From: Gamarada debralockiae | Taxonomy: Eukaryota > Ascomycota > Leotiomycetes > Helotiales > Hyphodiscaceae | Length of the DNA: 64,000 nucleotides | Direction: 5' to 3' | NCBI GenBank assembly: GCA_002803225.1 | Contig: NXFV01001711.1 | Coordinates: 21,492-85,491, forward strand | In this document: one piece after another, positions 10,761 to 23,154 of the stretch | Numbering within the stretch: the stretch's first letter is position 1 | Layout of the letters: every line of letters starts with the position of its first letter | Translations under genes and position numbers: made by a program | The notes under the pieces: model-generated | The model's database searches: none | Seen by the model: only the letters and a program-made list of their open reading frames with translations | What the model was told of the DNA's origin: nothing

Positions 10761-12121
10761 GCGATCGTCATCCTCTGTTTGAGCAGCACGGGTGGTGGAA
10801 GAGCCACGGCTGTGAGTGATGGAGAGTTGAGGATGAGGTTAATTAGCAGACTGTATTCCTTTGGATAACTTAATGAGAGTATTATACTCTGATTTGAGTT
10901 TGAATTGCAAGAATAGTTGGGATTTTGGGAGGTTTATGGAGGTATCTTGACGAATCTTTCAACTTTGGTAAATGATCTTGTGGAATACTGTGCCGATGAG
11001 CGGTTGAGCGAAGTTTTGATGTATGTAGATCACAGGTTAGAATGTCAAGTCTTTCAATATTAACGCAAATGAGTTCACGCGGAAGTTGTTTACGACAGTA
11101 CTGCTGCGGTACCGACATCGGATGGGCGGGCAAGATCGTTGGCGCGATCGAGCGATAGCTCTTGCATCCTTGTTGAGTAAGACTTCTTCTCCATGGAACC
11201 CAGAGTAGCTGCATCAGGTCAAGGTTGGAAATTCTTTGCGTCTCATTTTTAATTATGCATTTCACTCTGAACTTTAGACACTTGAAGTCAAGATTTAATG
11301 TTGTGAGGACGTCCGCCATCTTTGAGGCAATTGATTTCCAGATGAACTCACTGAGACGGGGAAGACACTCTTTTATAGGAAAAAAAAATTCCCTCACGTA
11401 ACATATACGAAGCGCTGTAGCATTATGATTTTCAGGCTCGGGCTCAGGAATGTATCGGCAAGCTTTAGCATTTCGTTGTAGAGCCACGCCGAACGCTGCC
11501 TATGGACTTTAGTACACAGTTTTCCTGTTCACTTCAAGATTTTTTCACAACAAATTGTTTTCGAAAGTAAATGAAACCCATCAGTAGGAAATACTCTACT
11601 CGGATGACAAGTAGAGAGACATCTTCAAATTTGGTGCAGTTGTCTTTAGGAAGTGTTTGCTCGGCGAGTCAAGAGAGAGTATACGAAACTCGGGCTCCAA
11701 TAGAAGTTTGGGATCTGTTAAAAGTGAAGGTTCGCGCTAATGACTTTATGCCAAGTTATAAGGAGAGATATGTATTTTCCTACCCAACCTTGATTTCTCA
11801 TAAAGCTCTACTGGAGCCAAGTTGAAAGCTTGTATTTCATAGCAAGTCTTGAACCCCGAGTTGACAGCAGGCCGGACCGGACCAGTGAACGTCCTACTTT
11901 GCATGAATTTTGGCAAGCGTTAATCAAATGATAAGAAAAATTAATTTGTTAAATCTATTGACAATGAGATTACGCCGACCACTACTTAAAACACGATATA
12001 CTGAGAGTCTGTTGCTCCCCGCTGATATTCTTCCGTCTAGCCCATTATTCTATGACTGCGAACAAATACATTTCGAAACTCAAAGTAGAAAGACCTTCAG
12101 CAGACGTGAGTCCAAGGTACT
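10761..12121. other. Gene-free, AT-rich stretch
   Basis: The longest ORF (201 codons, minus, 10882-11487) has no recognisable domain, low-complexity composition and no splice support. Two short plus-strand ORFs (11571-11825 and 11910-12191) are equally unconvincing. I see only non-coding or highly decayed DNA here. Confidence 0.45.
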
Positions 12122-13163
12122 CTACTTGGTAGCACCCCCAGAGATAGTAATAGTTTGTCCTAGAAATCCGTATGTTAATGATATTCATTGACTAGCCAGG
12201 AGTGTGTCTCGTACCATTCATCCATCCTCCGTCTTCGCTGACCAGGAATCTGACGACTCGGGCAATGTCTTCCGGGTTTCCAATTCTGCCCAATGGAGTC
12301 CACTTGTTGACATGTGCTTCGATCTGGTCCATGGTCCATGACGGGTCGGCACCTGGAATGTAGCGCCATCCGGCTTCGATAGCCATGTCAGACTTGACAC
12401 CACCTGGAGCAATGACATTGACTCTGATTTTTCTGGCGCCGAAGTCGCCGGCAAAGCAACGAGCAAAAGCTTCGACGGCACATTTACTGCCGGCATAAAG
12501 GGCGTGGTCTCGGACCGATCCCTATACGAGGGTTAGTTATTGAGCAGGTTAGGGGATTACTGTGCCGTGTGGGCTTACAGTAGACGCAGAAATGCTTGAA
12601 GTCAAGACAAGGCGGCCACCCTCTGCCAAGTGAATGTAGGCTTGCTGAGCCACAAAAAATTGACCCCGCGTGTTCAAGTTGAAAACCTGGTCAAAGTCCT
12701 CAGGGGTGACATTCTCGAGCTTATCGAAATGCTCGATACCAGCATTTGAGCAAACAATATCGAGCTTGCCGCCAAATGCAGCTTTAGCCGCTACGAAAAG
12801 CTCCTTGACTATGAAGATGTTTCAGTTAGTATTTATTTAGATTGGTACGAACTGGCCCGAAAAGCGCTCACTTTCAGCAGGATTCGAGATGTCTGCCTTG
12901 ATTGCAACGGCCCTCCCTCCTGCACGTTCGATAGCCTGCACGACTTTTTCCGCAGGACCAGCACTGCGCGAATAGTTGACCTTTTCGTGGGATGGCGGTT
13001 AGCTTTGACATTATTGGATGGATATTTTGGGATGATAAGGAGCGGGATGCCTTACAATCACGTTTGCGCCCCTTGAGCCTAGTTCTAGTGCAATACCAGC
13101 CCCAATGCCCCTCCCGGAGCCAGTAACGAGGGCTACCTTTCCGTCGAGTCTTGAAGACGCCAT
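12122..13163 (-). CDS. Short-chain dehydrogenase, naphthol-reductase type, 263 aa
   Basis: Five exons join in frame: 13163-13056, 12980-12872, 12808-12579, 12521-12215 and 12159-12122. The last 55-bp intron rescues the expected C-terminus [12 protein letters not shown]. Classical SDR features are present: the NADP-binding TGSGRGIG near residue 15, a basic/Ser position after beta-2 (NYSRS), SNAG, catalytic Ser144, Tyr158 and Lys162 (YAGSK), and the APGGVKSDM loop. The extended loop after it ([17 protein letters not shown]) is typical of fungal 1,3,8-trihydroxy- and tetrahydroxynaphthalene reductases. It should reduce a polyhydroxynaphthalene or related cyclic polyketide in the cytosol using NADPH. 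It sits near the NR-PKS, which fits. It could instead act on versicolorin-like anthraquinones, because the two groups are close. Confidence 0.88.
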
Positions 13164-14313
13164 TCTGTTCAAAGAGTAAATTTGTGGGTTGTGTTGGTAC
13201 CGGGATAATAAATACGGTGTACACGTTTGTGCCTTGATTGAGTAGATCAGATGGAGAATTGGTTGATGGGGACAGACCAACATTCAGTCTAACAGTCTAT
13301 TTTGAAGAAATTTGACGCTTCGGCGATGGGAATCCAGATTGGCCAAACATGACAGATTTTAGCCACAGTCGTTCGGTCATCGAGATGGCGATCGAATCCG
13401 GATCCTTTGCCAAGTTGACAAATAATATTCCCAGGCTTGGGCACAATGTCATATTTGTGGCAATCATTACTTACTCTGGCAGAAAGTGCCGAGAGGCCAT
13501 AAATGGTATAGTATAATAGGAGAGCTGCTGACGTTTAGTGAAGGGCAGGTTCAAGGCACGGACCTCGAGAAGCTGGAACCAGCATCGTAAACGACTCCGG
13601 CCTTTCTACGCTTCTCGTCACATGCAGCACATTCGAGGATTTTTCTAGGCGAATTGAGTTTCCCTAAACCCCAATTAGCCCGAATTAGGATACCGCGGCA
13701 GCCAAGCGCCTCGGGCTTGCTATCCTCACTCCCAAAAGGGTGGGAATAGTCAGGTATCCTTTTAAGCTATGCAAGCACGCGCTTCTAGTCTGACTGTGCC
13801 TCAGCCTTACAGCATAGCTAACTTCATTCCAATTATGCACGAGCAGGGGTTCCTGGACATGGCTTGCAGGGTGATCGGCATTCTGCAGTGCTGTAGCTTT
13901 GCTCAGGGGTTGTTAGCGGCGTGGGGAAGTTTGAGACCCTGAAAAGACCCTCCAAATCAGGAATACATCTCGCCAAATAGGGAAGGCGATGTTGTCGCGT
14001 GGCCAAGACCGTGATCACCGAGATTCATTTGATACTCCATTCTTCCCCGAGGCCTACTTACTGTGTCGCACTTTACTCCCGTTGAATGGAGACGTAAGGT
14101 CTTATTGTAAGTACCCATATGAACGAACATTTCGTAATCCGCGTTTGAACATCTTCTGAATCTGTCATTCATCTTCACGGTGCATCACGTTCGATATCAA
14201 CCCCGCTTCTTCAAAACATCTCCAGGTCCAGACCGAGCCTACAATCAGCTTTACTTACAGAGTTTTTTCCCTTTCTGAAACCCGGAACTTCGATACCAAG
14301 CCCGCAAGTAGTT
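13164..14313. other. Divergent intergenic region between SDR and NmrA-like genes
   Basis: About 1.15 kb between two genes transcribed away from each other, so it contains both promoters. No ORF here has a recognisable domain. I could not identify a convincing repeated binding site for the cluster regulator. Confidence 0.5.
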
Positions 14314-15455
14314 ATGACTGTCAAAAAGATTCTCACTGTTTTTGGGGCAACTGGAACCCAAGGTGGTTCAGTTGTCAAGTCCATCCTTGGTGACCCCAAG
14401 ACTGCTGCTGAATACTCTATCCGAGCTGTCACGAGAGATTCTTCAAAGCCAGCCGCTCTAAAACTGGCTGAATCAGGAGCAGAGGTGGTTGCTGTGAGTC
14501 TGTTCCTGTCTACCAACCACATCATCCCAAAGCTCCTGGATGTACTGACCGGAACCCACATTATAGGCCGACTTGGATGACCAAGCTTCAGTTGCAAAGG
14601 CTGTGGAGGGCGCATATGGAGTTTTTGCTGTTACAAATTTCTGGGAGAAGGCGAGTGCCGCGATCGAAATCCAGCAGGGAAAGAATGTGGCAGATGCTTG
14701 CAAGAAAGCCGGCGTTCAGCATCTTGTCTGGAGCAGTCTGATCAATGTTACCAAGCGTAAGCTTTCTGCGGTTTCCCCAAGAATTGCACAACTACTCACA
14801 CCTTGATTTTAGTCTCCGGAGGAAAGCTAAGCCAGGTACACCATTTTGACAGCAAAGCCGAAGTTGAGGAGTACATTCGCAGCATCGGTGTTCCCTCCAC
14901 ATTCTTCCTCCCCGGTTTCTTCATGTCCAATTTGCCAGGAAAGATGATCAGACCAAGCCCAGTCACGGGGGCATATACTCTCGCTCTTCCAATTCCCACG
15001 ACTTCGCCAATGCCTCTCCTCGACACCGAGACCGACACCGGAAAGTTCATCAAAGGTATCTTGCTCAACCGCGAGAAGGTCTTGGGCAAGCAAATTCTCG
15101 GAGCGACCGATTATTACACACCCAGTCAAATTATTGAAACCTTCAAAGCATCTAAGCCGACCGATTTGAAAGGCGCAGTGGCAGTAGAGATCCCGGGTGA
15201 TGTGTTCAAAGGGTTCCTTGGAAAGACGGGAGCACCGCCGGCAATCCAAGAAGAAATGCTGCAGAATATGCAGCTCATGCCCCAGTTCGGATACTATGGC
15301 GGTGCTTCTCTCGTTGAGAGCCACTCTGTAGGTTTTTTGCAAATGATGCGTTTGTTGAAGTCGAAATTAACAAATTCCCATAGATCCTAGTTGACCCTCT
15401 CACTACTTGGGAACAATACATTGCCAAGACTCCAGTCTGGGCGGAATTGAAGTAG
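14314..15455 (+). CDS. NmrA-like NAD(P)-binding protein, 318 aa
   Basis: Four exons (14314-14493, 14567-14756, 14813-15327 and 15384-15455) join in frame with introns of 73, 56 and 56 bp. The N-terminal GATGTQGGSV (residues 11-20) is the dinucleotide-binding loop of the NmrA/HSCARG family of atypical SDRs. VTRDSSKPAA and the WSSL segment are also typical, while the SDR Tyr-x3-Lys catalytic pair is not obvious. Members act as redox sensors/regulators or as reductases and isomerases in secondary metabolism. The protein is full length (about 300-320 is usual) and has no break. It lies next to the SDR in a divergent arrangement, so it may be a tailoring or regulatory member of the cluster. No substrate can be stated. 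Confidence 0.85.
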
Positions 15456-16790
15456 GGCCACGTTGATACACAGTTATTCCGCACGTAGCTTAGGAGATAG
15501 AAATACAACATAATGTTCTTTCGTCTACCCCATCTATGAGTTACATCATACATCGATTCTGAGGGTCTCTTGATTCTCTAGCAGATCGATCAAGAGCAGA
15601 AATAAGTCGAGTTACATAGGATACATAGATCAACACTCAACAAAATGGGCCCTACAAATCCTTTCAATCTTTCCATGCTCTGAGACTTGAAACCTTGTGG
15701 AGCTGGAATTCACTTGGCATGGAGCCACAGACGTAGAAGATACGTGTCTACCAGGCTGAGGTGAATTTCTCCATTGAGTTTCGGCAGCTCGTAGAGAGCT
15801 TTTCTACACTTTAACTTTAAGATCTACGTCGTTCTTTCGGACCCTTCCTCCGCATCTGAAGATTTGAAGCAAACGTAGAGACACTCGAAAGACATACGTT
15901 GTCGCATTGCGAAGGATCCATAAGGTTTGGATCGTTGAACCCTTAAACGGCTCACCCCCACACTCCCACCCACACCTTATCTACCTCTTTATGCCGTGTT
16001 TACGTCATATGTTCTTTTGTCTGAGCACGAATACAGCTCTACCACCCAAAATATTGTAGCGAGGCCAGGGGCTCGCAGGCTGGCACAGGCCAGAAAACAA
16101 CCCAAACTGGTTTAAATGCTCCACTTTCGTCCTGGCCTCGCTACAATATTTGGTACATAGGTAGTATGTGCCTAAGACGTCACCATAGAACAGAAGGCCA
16201 AGACATGCTTGCCATCTCTGTACAACCTTCGTACTCCCAATTAGGAATAGCCCAACTTCGGGAAAACAAGGGGAGGCTGCATTAGCGGTTGCCGAAGTAT
16301 CGAAGACAAGGGCCTGCGGAGGAGACCGAACTTCCTTGCAGGTGCTTATCTCACAATCTGATTGATTGCCCTGAACATTCCAGCCCGTTCAGCTCGGGCC
16401 ATTGTTAATCCTGGGTCACAGGCTGGAAGACCAAACTGACAAAGGAAAAGGTTATGATGAGAGAGCTGCGTGACTCTGGGCAATCCTGATCGCCAAGCAG
16501 ACAAAATGCCATTGCTGCGAGTCTGCGACGGCGAAAGTAGTCAACTGAGCGTAAGTCCAGAAGGCTTAAGTTGTATAAGCATTTGAACACTGGTCGTTGA
16601 TATAACATGCTCTGAACAACGCCGTCCCATCTTCTTCACAACCATTAAAACATTCCAAACTTGATATACCAACAAGTCTAAACAATTTCCTAGCGAATTT
16701 GCCAAAAAAATTCCTTTGAAACAAAATATTTAGCAGCCCCGGTCTCATCCAATCCTCACTCAGAAGAACCGCGAAGAGTCAAGGTGGGCG
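15456..16790. other. Intergenic region with an inverted-repeat element
   Basis: About 1.3 kb without a supported gene. It contains the perfect inverted repeat described separately at 16049-16151. The right end precedes the aldo-keto reductase remnant, which has no ATG. Confidence 0.5.
16049..16151. repeat. 103-bp element with perfect 21-bp inverted termini
   Basis: Bases 16049-16069 are the exact reverse complement of 16131-16151; both contain GTAGCGAGGCCAGG or its complement. The 61-bp centre has no ORF and itself holds short complementary stretches (CTGGC/GCCAG). This is the shape of a miniature inverted-repeat transposable element or a stable RNA/DNA hairpin. No clear target-site duplication is seen. 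Confidence 0.75.
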
Positions 16791-18017
16791 TTGTTTGGCG
16801 CCGCTGCCGATCCACAGGCGAAAATCAACACCCCAGAAGATGCGAAGAAACTTCTGGATATTTATCGAGCACGCGGTTACACCGAAATAGACACCGCTCG
16901 TGGCTACCCTGTTGGTGCTCCTGGAAGTAGCGAGAGGCCGCTCGGGGAACTCAATGATAGAAGTTGGATGACCTTGGACACGAAAGTGACTTCCTGGGAG
17001 GCGGGAACCCTTAAGAAGGAGAAGATTGCGGAAAGTGTCGAAACATCTTTGGATGCATTGAAGACACAGAAGAACGTTTCCGGTTCCTTTTTTCTGTCAC
17101 CCCAAATTCATGTTTCATGTCGACCCCTCCAAGACCGGCATGATCGGCGGTCCAGAACTGATAGGGTATTAGCTGCATATCGATTTCCTCCATGCCCCAA
17201 ACCCAACCTCGCCGTTAGAAGAAGTTTGCGGCGCAATGAATGAGGCCTACAAAGCCGGAAAATTCGAACGACTCGGAATCTCTAATTATAGTGCTCAACA
17301 AGTGGAAGAACTTGTTTCCATCTGCGAGAAGAATGACTGGGTGAAACCAAGCGTGTACCAAGTGAGTTCCGCCAAGCTGTTTGCGCTACATGTACAATTT
17401 CTGACTTGGTCCCATTCTCCAGGGCCAGCACAATGCTATTTCTCGGGGCAATCAATGAAGACGGCCTGTTTCCTGTTTTGAGAAAGCATGGCATTTCATT
17501 CTATGCCTACAGGCAAGTACTCCCGACACTTGTGAAATGCTTGTAGTTCACCCTGGTCAATTTAGCCCATCCGCTGCGGGGTTCTTTTCTGGGAAGGTGA
17601 CAAAAGACGCTGTTGACGAAAAGGGATCTAGATGGAATTCCCAGGTATGAGAATCTAATGCTTCTTAGTCTTTCATTAGCTGATGATATTTTTACATAGA
17701 CTGTGTTCGGACAAATGTATGCCCAGGACTATTTCAAGGACACTCTCTTTGATGCTGCAGCCGCCGTCCAGAAAGGTGCCGCCGCTGAGAGTATCAGTGG
17801 CCATGCGGCTGCCTTGAGATGGACTATGTACCATTCTGCACTGAAGCTCGAATACGGCGATGCCGTTGTCATTGGGGTGTCCAAAGCAGAGCAGTTGTCA
17901 CAAAATCTCGACTACGCCGAGGCTGGACCTCTCTCGGATTCGTTGGCATAAGAATTCGAGGACGTTTGGAGAAGCTCAAAAGAGCGAGGCACCTACGAAC
18001 CACAGCTCCTTCTTTGA
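16791..18017 (+). pseudogene. Broken aldo-keto reductase (AKR7/aflatoxin-aldehyde-reductase type)
   Basis: Pieces in order are VFGAAADP-like start, YTEIDTARGYP, TLDTKVTSW, then after an intron (17076-17172) FLHAPNP and GKFERLGISNYSAQQVEEL, VYQ, an intron, GQHNAISRG, HGISFYAYS, PSAAGFFSGKVTKDAV and VFGQMYAQDYFKDTLFDAA. The AKR catalytic Asp, Tyr, Lys and His positions are all still visible. Breaks: no ATG at the 5' end; one extra G in the run 17445-17448, which puts a TGA into the exon; and TAA at 17949-17951 before a natural-looking tail (EFEDVWRSSKERGTYEP) ending at 18015-18017. The exon ending ...GCCTACAG is followed by GCAAGT, a rare GC-AG intron donor. It was probably a carbonyl reductase of the cluster. 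A sequencing error at the G run cannot be excluded but would not explain the missing start. Confidence 0.7.
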
Positions 18018-19883
18018 CAGAGAGAAGGAGGAAGAGATGAAGTGAATGGACACGCTAGGGAAGTTCTTAATTATTATTTATATTTCCTGGATCTTTTTGG
18101 CATGTAGAAGGGGAGGTGACGGCTATTTCGGTAACCGGTACTTAAGAGTAATTTGTTAGACTTCCTATTTCGTATCATAGAATTCCTCGTACCAAATAGA
18201 ATCATACGGTCAAGTTTTTAATGAAGGTTGCGCAAACTAATGGGAGGTTTATATCTAGTCAATGAATTTGGAATGAATCGCAGTGTCAAATAGAAACTAT
18301 GAGGGCTGCACCCCCGCTGCTCAATTTACCATACAAACAGAAGAATTTTGGATAGGTATCATCTGGCTGACTGTACTTCCGTATCGGAGTGTAGAATGAC
18401 CTGCCTCCGGATGGCGGGCCGTGCCGGATGAATTTGAGGCCCCTGCTGCCAATTAGAAATTGATCACTATTCCCGGAACTGGCAGGAGCCTGACATGGGA
18501 GATTGGGTTCAAAAGCGAATACGGGCTGCCTTTGAGCGTACGGCAAGGCTTGCGAAGGCTTGAAGAGGCTGCCACGGGGTTAACTGAGGCGTTCACAGGG
18601 CACGTTAAAGAAACGCATGCTGATTTCGCGACGGTTCTCTACAGGCCATTTATGGCAGTGGCTGGCAGGGGTGTCGTAAGAGGCACAATCGCGCAATCTC
18701 CCACGATTGTAACCCTGACATTACTTCCCTTTTCGAGACACTCATGCAGTGACCATTACCTCCGTAATGTCTTACACACAGCATCGTGTCCTCCTGAAAA
18801 CTCCGAAAGACTGCATCTAGCTCTATTAATTCTATTGCGGCTGAACAGTAGAAAAAAACTTTGCTCAAATTTCCAAGCCGTACGATTAGGAACAAGCCCA
18901 AATCTCTTTCTCCTATTCCTATACTTTATATGTTATTACACACATTCACCTTGAGATACTTCGGCGTTATGCTAAACTTTCTATTCCTCAAAAGTCTTTT
19001 AGTACGTAGGGGAGGCAGTAACGTGGCTGCGAATTGCGACTTGGATGGACACTGGCCACGGTAGCTGCGAGTACCGCTGCTGTGCCTCAGCCCGTGCCGC
19101 AGTCCTTATCTAGCATACAACAGCCAAGGTCGAGTCTACCCGTGTTGCGTGCCGTCCCCCATGCATCCACTACGTCTCTATGTGAGGATCAGAAAGCTCG
19201 AAGGATTCAGACCCCTGTGCGAATCTGCAGAGATCTCGGCATTCGGGTAAGCTGATCTGGTTTGGTGTATAGAGGGGTGAGATTGGTGAGAGTGTGCACT
19301 CAAAACGTTCGAGAGATCCGGGTAGCCTCGAGTAGTTTCGAGCTTATCCCCAGCCTGGTGATGATGGGCAATAACTACCCAGGATCTTCGTGTCTACCAT
19401 CTCACTCGCAGCCAGTCAAAAGCTTCTCGGAGTCTTTGACAGCTTCTTTTCCCCCTTAGCCCTGCACGCTGATTTGTCGTCCAGTTCGCCAACTGAATGG
19501 CCGGCATGAATTTAACTTCCACCGATTTGACCAACCGGCGTTAGATCTGTGGAAGCGGATAAACCTCATGCACCATGCCCCTCAGCGGCGTAGAGACCAA
19601 CGGTCAAACCGTAATCGGATGAATCCCATACCAATCGCTATTGTCTCTAACGACACCTGGCTTGCAGGAGCTTTGGCAGGTGTCAAGAAGCTTGTCAAAT
19701 TAATAGGTGGCCCAGTTGCTCCAGTAGTTTTCCTCGATCTTCAAGATCTTCGGTATAACTCCAGCTGGACCTCAGCCCTTGGAAGCAAAGTCGTTTTCCT
19801 TAAGAACCACAAGCATCCCAATCCAGAGCCCCGGTTCCGTCAGATCTGAATCTCGATTCTACCCCTCCATACACAAAGTCACA
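18018..19883. other. Intergenic region upstream of the regulator gene
   Basis: About 1.87 kb. The 164-codon ORF at 18460-18954 and shorter ones have no recognisable motif. The right end is the leader of the Zn2Cys6 gene; an in-frame ATG at 19779 lies 35 codons before the chosen start. Confidence 0.45.
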
Positions 19884-21043
19884 ATGGGACCAACACTTCG
19901 AGCCTCATGCGATGCCTGTAATCAGGCCAAGGTCAAATGTACGAAGACGAACCCTCAGTGCGCTAGATGTAAGAAGCACAACATCGACTGTATATATGGT
20001 ATCTCGTTGCGTGCTGGAAAGAGGGCTTCCCAAGTTACGGTGCCGAAGAAAGTCGAGTCTCCTCCGCCTTTACCAACCGACTGGAATATGGATCTCTCAA
20101 CCTCGACAACCCCATATTCACCCTTAGAGATGGATCTTTGCCCGTCAATGTTCGAATACGATCTCCCATTTTCTCTCGATGGTGGTTATCCTAACAGTGG
20201 TGGATACTTCACTCAGGATGATACCTTCCCACCTGTGCCAGACCTCTCTTTCTCAGATACGCATAATGTACATCCCGCGTCGATTACCACAAACGCCTCG
20301 ACCACCAACCCCTCACCAGTTCTCTCAGATTCAGTTTTATCACTGGGGCCCACGCAATTAATCCGACCAAGCCATCCACCGCACCCTCACTCGATGCCCA
20401 GCACGTTGTTTGCTTCTTGCAGTTGCTTCAGGACGACCATCCTCACCCTCAGTACTCTCCAGCAACTTTCGGAATCATCACATACGAGCTTCGATGTGGC
20501 ACTTGTGCACAACAAGGAAGCAGTGGCACTGTGCATGTCGGCTTTGAACTGTCAATGTGCAACAGATAGCACGATCGTTCTATTGGTAGCATCTTTGATT
20601 GCAAAGATTATCAACATATATCAACGGCCTTGCGGAGCAGTGAGTACACATTTTTGGCTTGATTCAAGGCCAGAGACTAATCAGTATCCTTAGTGGAAGG
20701 CCGTCGAGCACCGAAAACAGTCGCATGACGCGAAGGCTGTCACTGCAAGACTTACTTTGGGTGCCTACAATGTCGATGAGGGAGACGAGGAGCGATTAAA
20801 AACCGAGATCGTCAGAATGGAACTGAGGAAAGTGGTAAGGACGCGGACGCCCAAAAAGCAAATAGTCTTAGTGTACTGATATGAAATGACCAGGACACCG
20901 TGCTGACGAGATTACGAGATACGTGCTGCCAGACCAACTCAGATTCAGAACAGAAGGTTCATGAATCCCTGGTCACTTTCCTATCTGAAAGATTACGTTT
21001 TGCTTACGATACGGGTATTCAGTCAGGTAGCCGTATCGCGTAG
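19884..21043 (+). CDS. AflR-type Zn2Cys6 transcription factor, 348 aa
   Basis: Three exons (19884-20639, 20694-20834 and 20894-21043) join in frame with introns of 54 and 59 bp. The binuclear zinc cluster is complete: Cys9, 12, 19, 26, 29 and 36 with spacing C-x2-C-x6-C-x6-C-x2-C-x6-C, close to the N-terminus as in AflR. A Ser/Thr/Pro-rich linker follows, then an AflR-type regulatory region with Cys-rich SCSCFRTTILTLSTLQQL and helical LGAYNVDEGDEERLKTEIV. I chose the ATG at 19884 because it starts right before the zinc cluster and has a good upstream context (CACA). The protein should be nuclear and control the PKS cluster it sits in. All frames are open, unlike several neighbours. Confidence 0.9.
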
Positions 21044-22375
21044 CTTGGCATTTCAGGGAACGAACGATGAATGATTTGTAGACGGCCTTTGTATTACGGC
21101 TCTTTCTCACTCGCATGATGTTAAAACGACGGCGTCTGGAGCTTTTGGAGTCATGCGGCTTTAGCAAAGATTGCTTTGTTTATACCTATACCTACTGTCG
21201 TTTTTATATATGGTGGGGATATCTGCTTCGATTTGGCACATATTCGTTTTGGATGAACGCTCGGATGAGCGCTCCTTCCGATCAAGAGTACCTGGCTCAA
21301 ACAGGTACATTGGAAATCATCTCTTCAAACTGGTATTAAATATTCAATACATTATATTACCACCAGATTCCAAAATAAGTGGGAAGTGCTAACACATCAG
21401 AGAGGTGACGACGAGGCCTTCCAGACCACAAGAGTTCATGCCAAGTCCAACAGCATTGTGCAAGTTGCCATGGTCGAACTCGCACCCGAATCCGACTCCG
21501 AATCCTCTCTTCACGTGGAGATGCTTGAACGAGCTGAACACGATAATGATTATCTAATATCTAAATTCTTACCACAGATGGCTGCATTCGCTAAGTCTTT
21601 GACTCTCTCACCAGCATGAAGCAACTAGCTGAGTTTACTAGCTTTGGCTGCACGAACAATGTCTTACCACTGCAATGGTTCATGGATGCAACGTTACTCG
21701 AAATAGAACTTCGCCTCGACTTCCTGGTGAAGTGATATGTGACCAAGTGCGTGTGACTATGAGCAAGTTTGAGACCCTGTGATTAGGAATAAGCCTGAAG
21801 TCTCGAGCTAAGATGACTGAGGATAGCGAGGTGTGCTGACACTCACACATCGATTTCTAAGGAAAGCGTGGGTTACAAGGACCTTTCAGGCATTCAGCTC
21901 TGATAAGCTCAAGCCCGAAAACCCGTGCCTTCCCCAAACTCCCCACGTTGAGAAGGGGCTTTCAGGAACCTCCTGGCGCATACCGTGACCAAGAATCCGA
22001 GACTCTTGGGCCGAACTCGGACGTCACAACTCATACTCATATTGAATTTCCAGAACTAGTGATGACTGCTTTTACTGCACCGGCGACTCCGTATGCCTAC
22101 AAACAAGTCGAAGAGAGGTACATTCCGATGACGGTATCGGTCACCGAGAATACCCCAGATCTCATAGGTTGATCTAATAGGTTATTTTAGAAATTTAAAA
22201 AGAGGTAGAACCAGGTTAAAAAGGGTGCAAATTCGTCGTAAAAGGTCACATCACAATCCTCCTAATCTATTATCGTTGATAGTTTGAACCACTCACATAC
22301 GATTCGTGCCTACCTACCCCCACCCTTACTCAAAGCATTCAAATACAGAGATCTGCACAAGGATAACACCGAGCA
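21044..22375. other. Intergenic region between regulator and dehydratase remnant
   Basis: About 1.3 kb. Two short plus-strand ORFs (21386-21619 and 21948-22172) look like possible exons but carry no recognisable motif and no convincing splice link, so I do not call them genes. Confidence 0.4.
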
Positions 22376-23154
22376 ATGGGATCAACTCGAAAGCCCACGT
22401 TTGAAGGTGAGTAGACCGGAGCACGCAGGATTTCAAGACCGTTTCTGACATCCCATGTATAGAATGGCTAGCGTGCACTGAACTCGATTTCGAGTGGGCG
22501 GAAAGTTATGACTCTAAGGTACTACCCACAAACATGCAGGTCTTCGGATCTGCACCTTCTGCATTGGAAATCACTGCTGACACCTCGGCGTACATGACTG
22601 GGCTCGTTTGCAGGCGATCCTTGCACCAACACTTACGGTTAGTCGAATCCTTAATTCAGCCTCCCCCACCTCGTTTATTCCTCCGAAATCCCTCAGTATG
22701 ACAAATTAGAGAGAGAAATGATTGCTAATAATCTTCCGGATCAACTACGCCAAAGTCAACAACGTGAGATACGATGATTTACCAGCATCAGAATTCATGA
22801 CTATGCTCAGCAATCCTTTGTTCCTGGGAGATCCCACTTGTCGACTCGCAGCACTTGCTTGGCGCAGCAGCGAAATGGGTGAAGGAATCAGACACCGAGA
22901 TCATTGATTTCCATCAATCTCGCACAGCGCCTATACGCTGGACGAACGAGGAGAAGACTGGAGTCGCAGCTACAGGACATGGACATGGACACATTGAAGT
23001 CCTATACCGAAAAGTCGAGGGTGTTGGGAAATGGAGCGGTATCACGACACATGTGAGATGGAATGAGCATGAGTGGATAAAGTCTTCCTTGGGGTTGATG
23101 GAAAGAAGGTTGGAGTGGCGAAGTGTACTTGTACAATACATTCATTGTGAGTGT
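22376..23154 (+). pseudogene. Broken scytalone-dehydratase-like gene
   Basis: Exon 1 (22376-22406), a 56-bp intron and exon 2 (22463-22518) give MGSTRKPTFEEWLACTELDF and then EWAESYDSK, the start of a scytalone dehydratase. The next piece, DWARLQAILAPTLT, begins at 22590 without an AG acceptor (ACAT instead), and INYAKVNNVRYDDLPASEF begins near 22740 after CCGG rather than AG. One extra base near 22847 separates the FLGDPTCRL frame from QHLLGAAAKWVKESDTEI, and one base is missing near 23074, after which DKVFLGVDGKK continues in another frame to a TGA. The residues expected for catalysis are still present (Tyr-Asp of SYDSK, Tyr of INYA, His of QHLLG and of DFHQS), so the loss looks recent. Similar dehydratases act in melanin and anthraquinone clusters. 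Confidence 0.7.

Noticed and set aside
10882..11487. 201-codon minus-strand ORF
   Set aside because: No domain, no signal, odd composition, and no neighbouring exon; likely chance in AT-rich DNA.
18460..18954. 164-codon plus-strand ORF before the regulator
   Set aside because: No recognisable motif and an opposing overlapping ORF; not supported as a gene.
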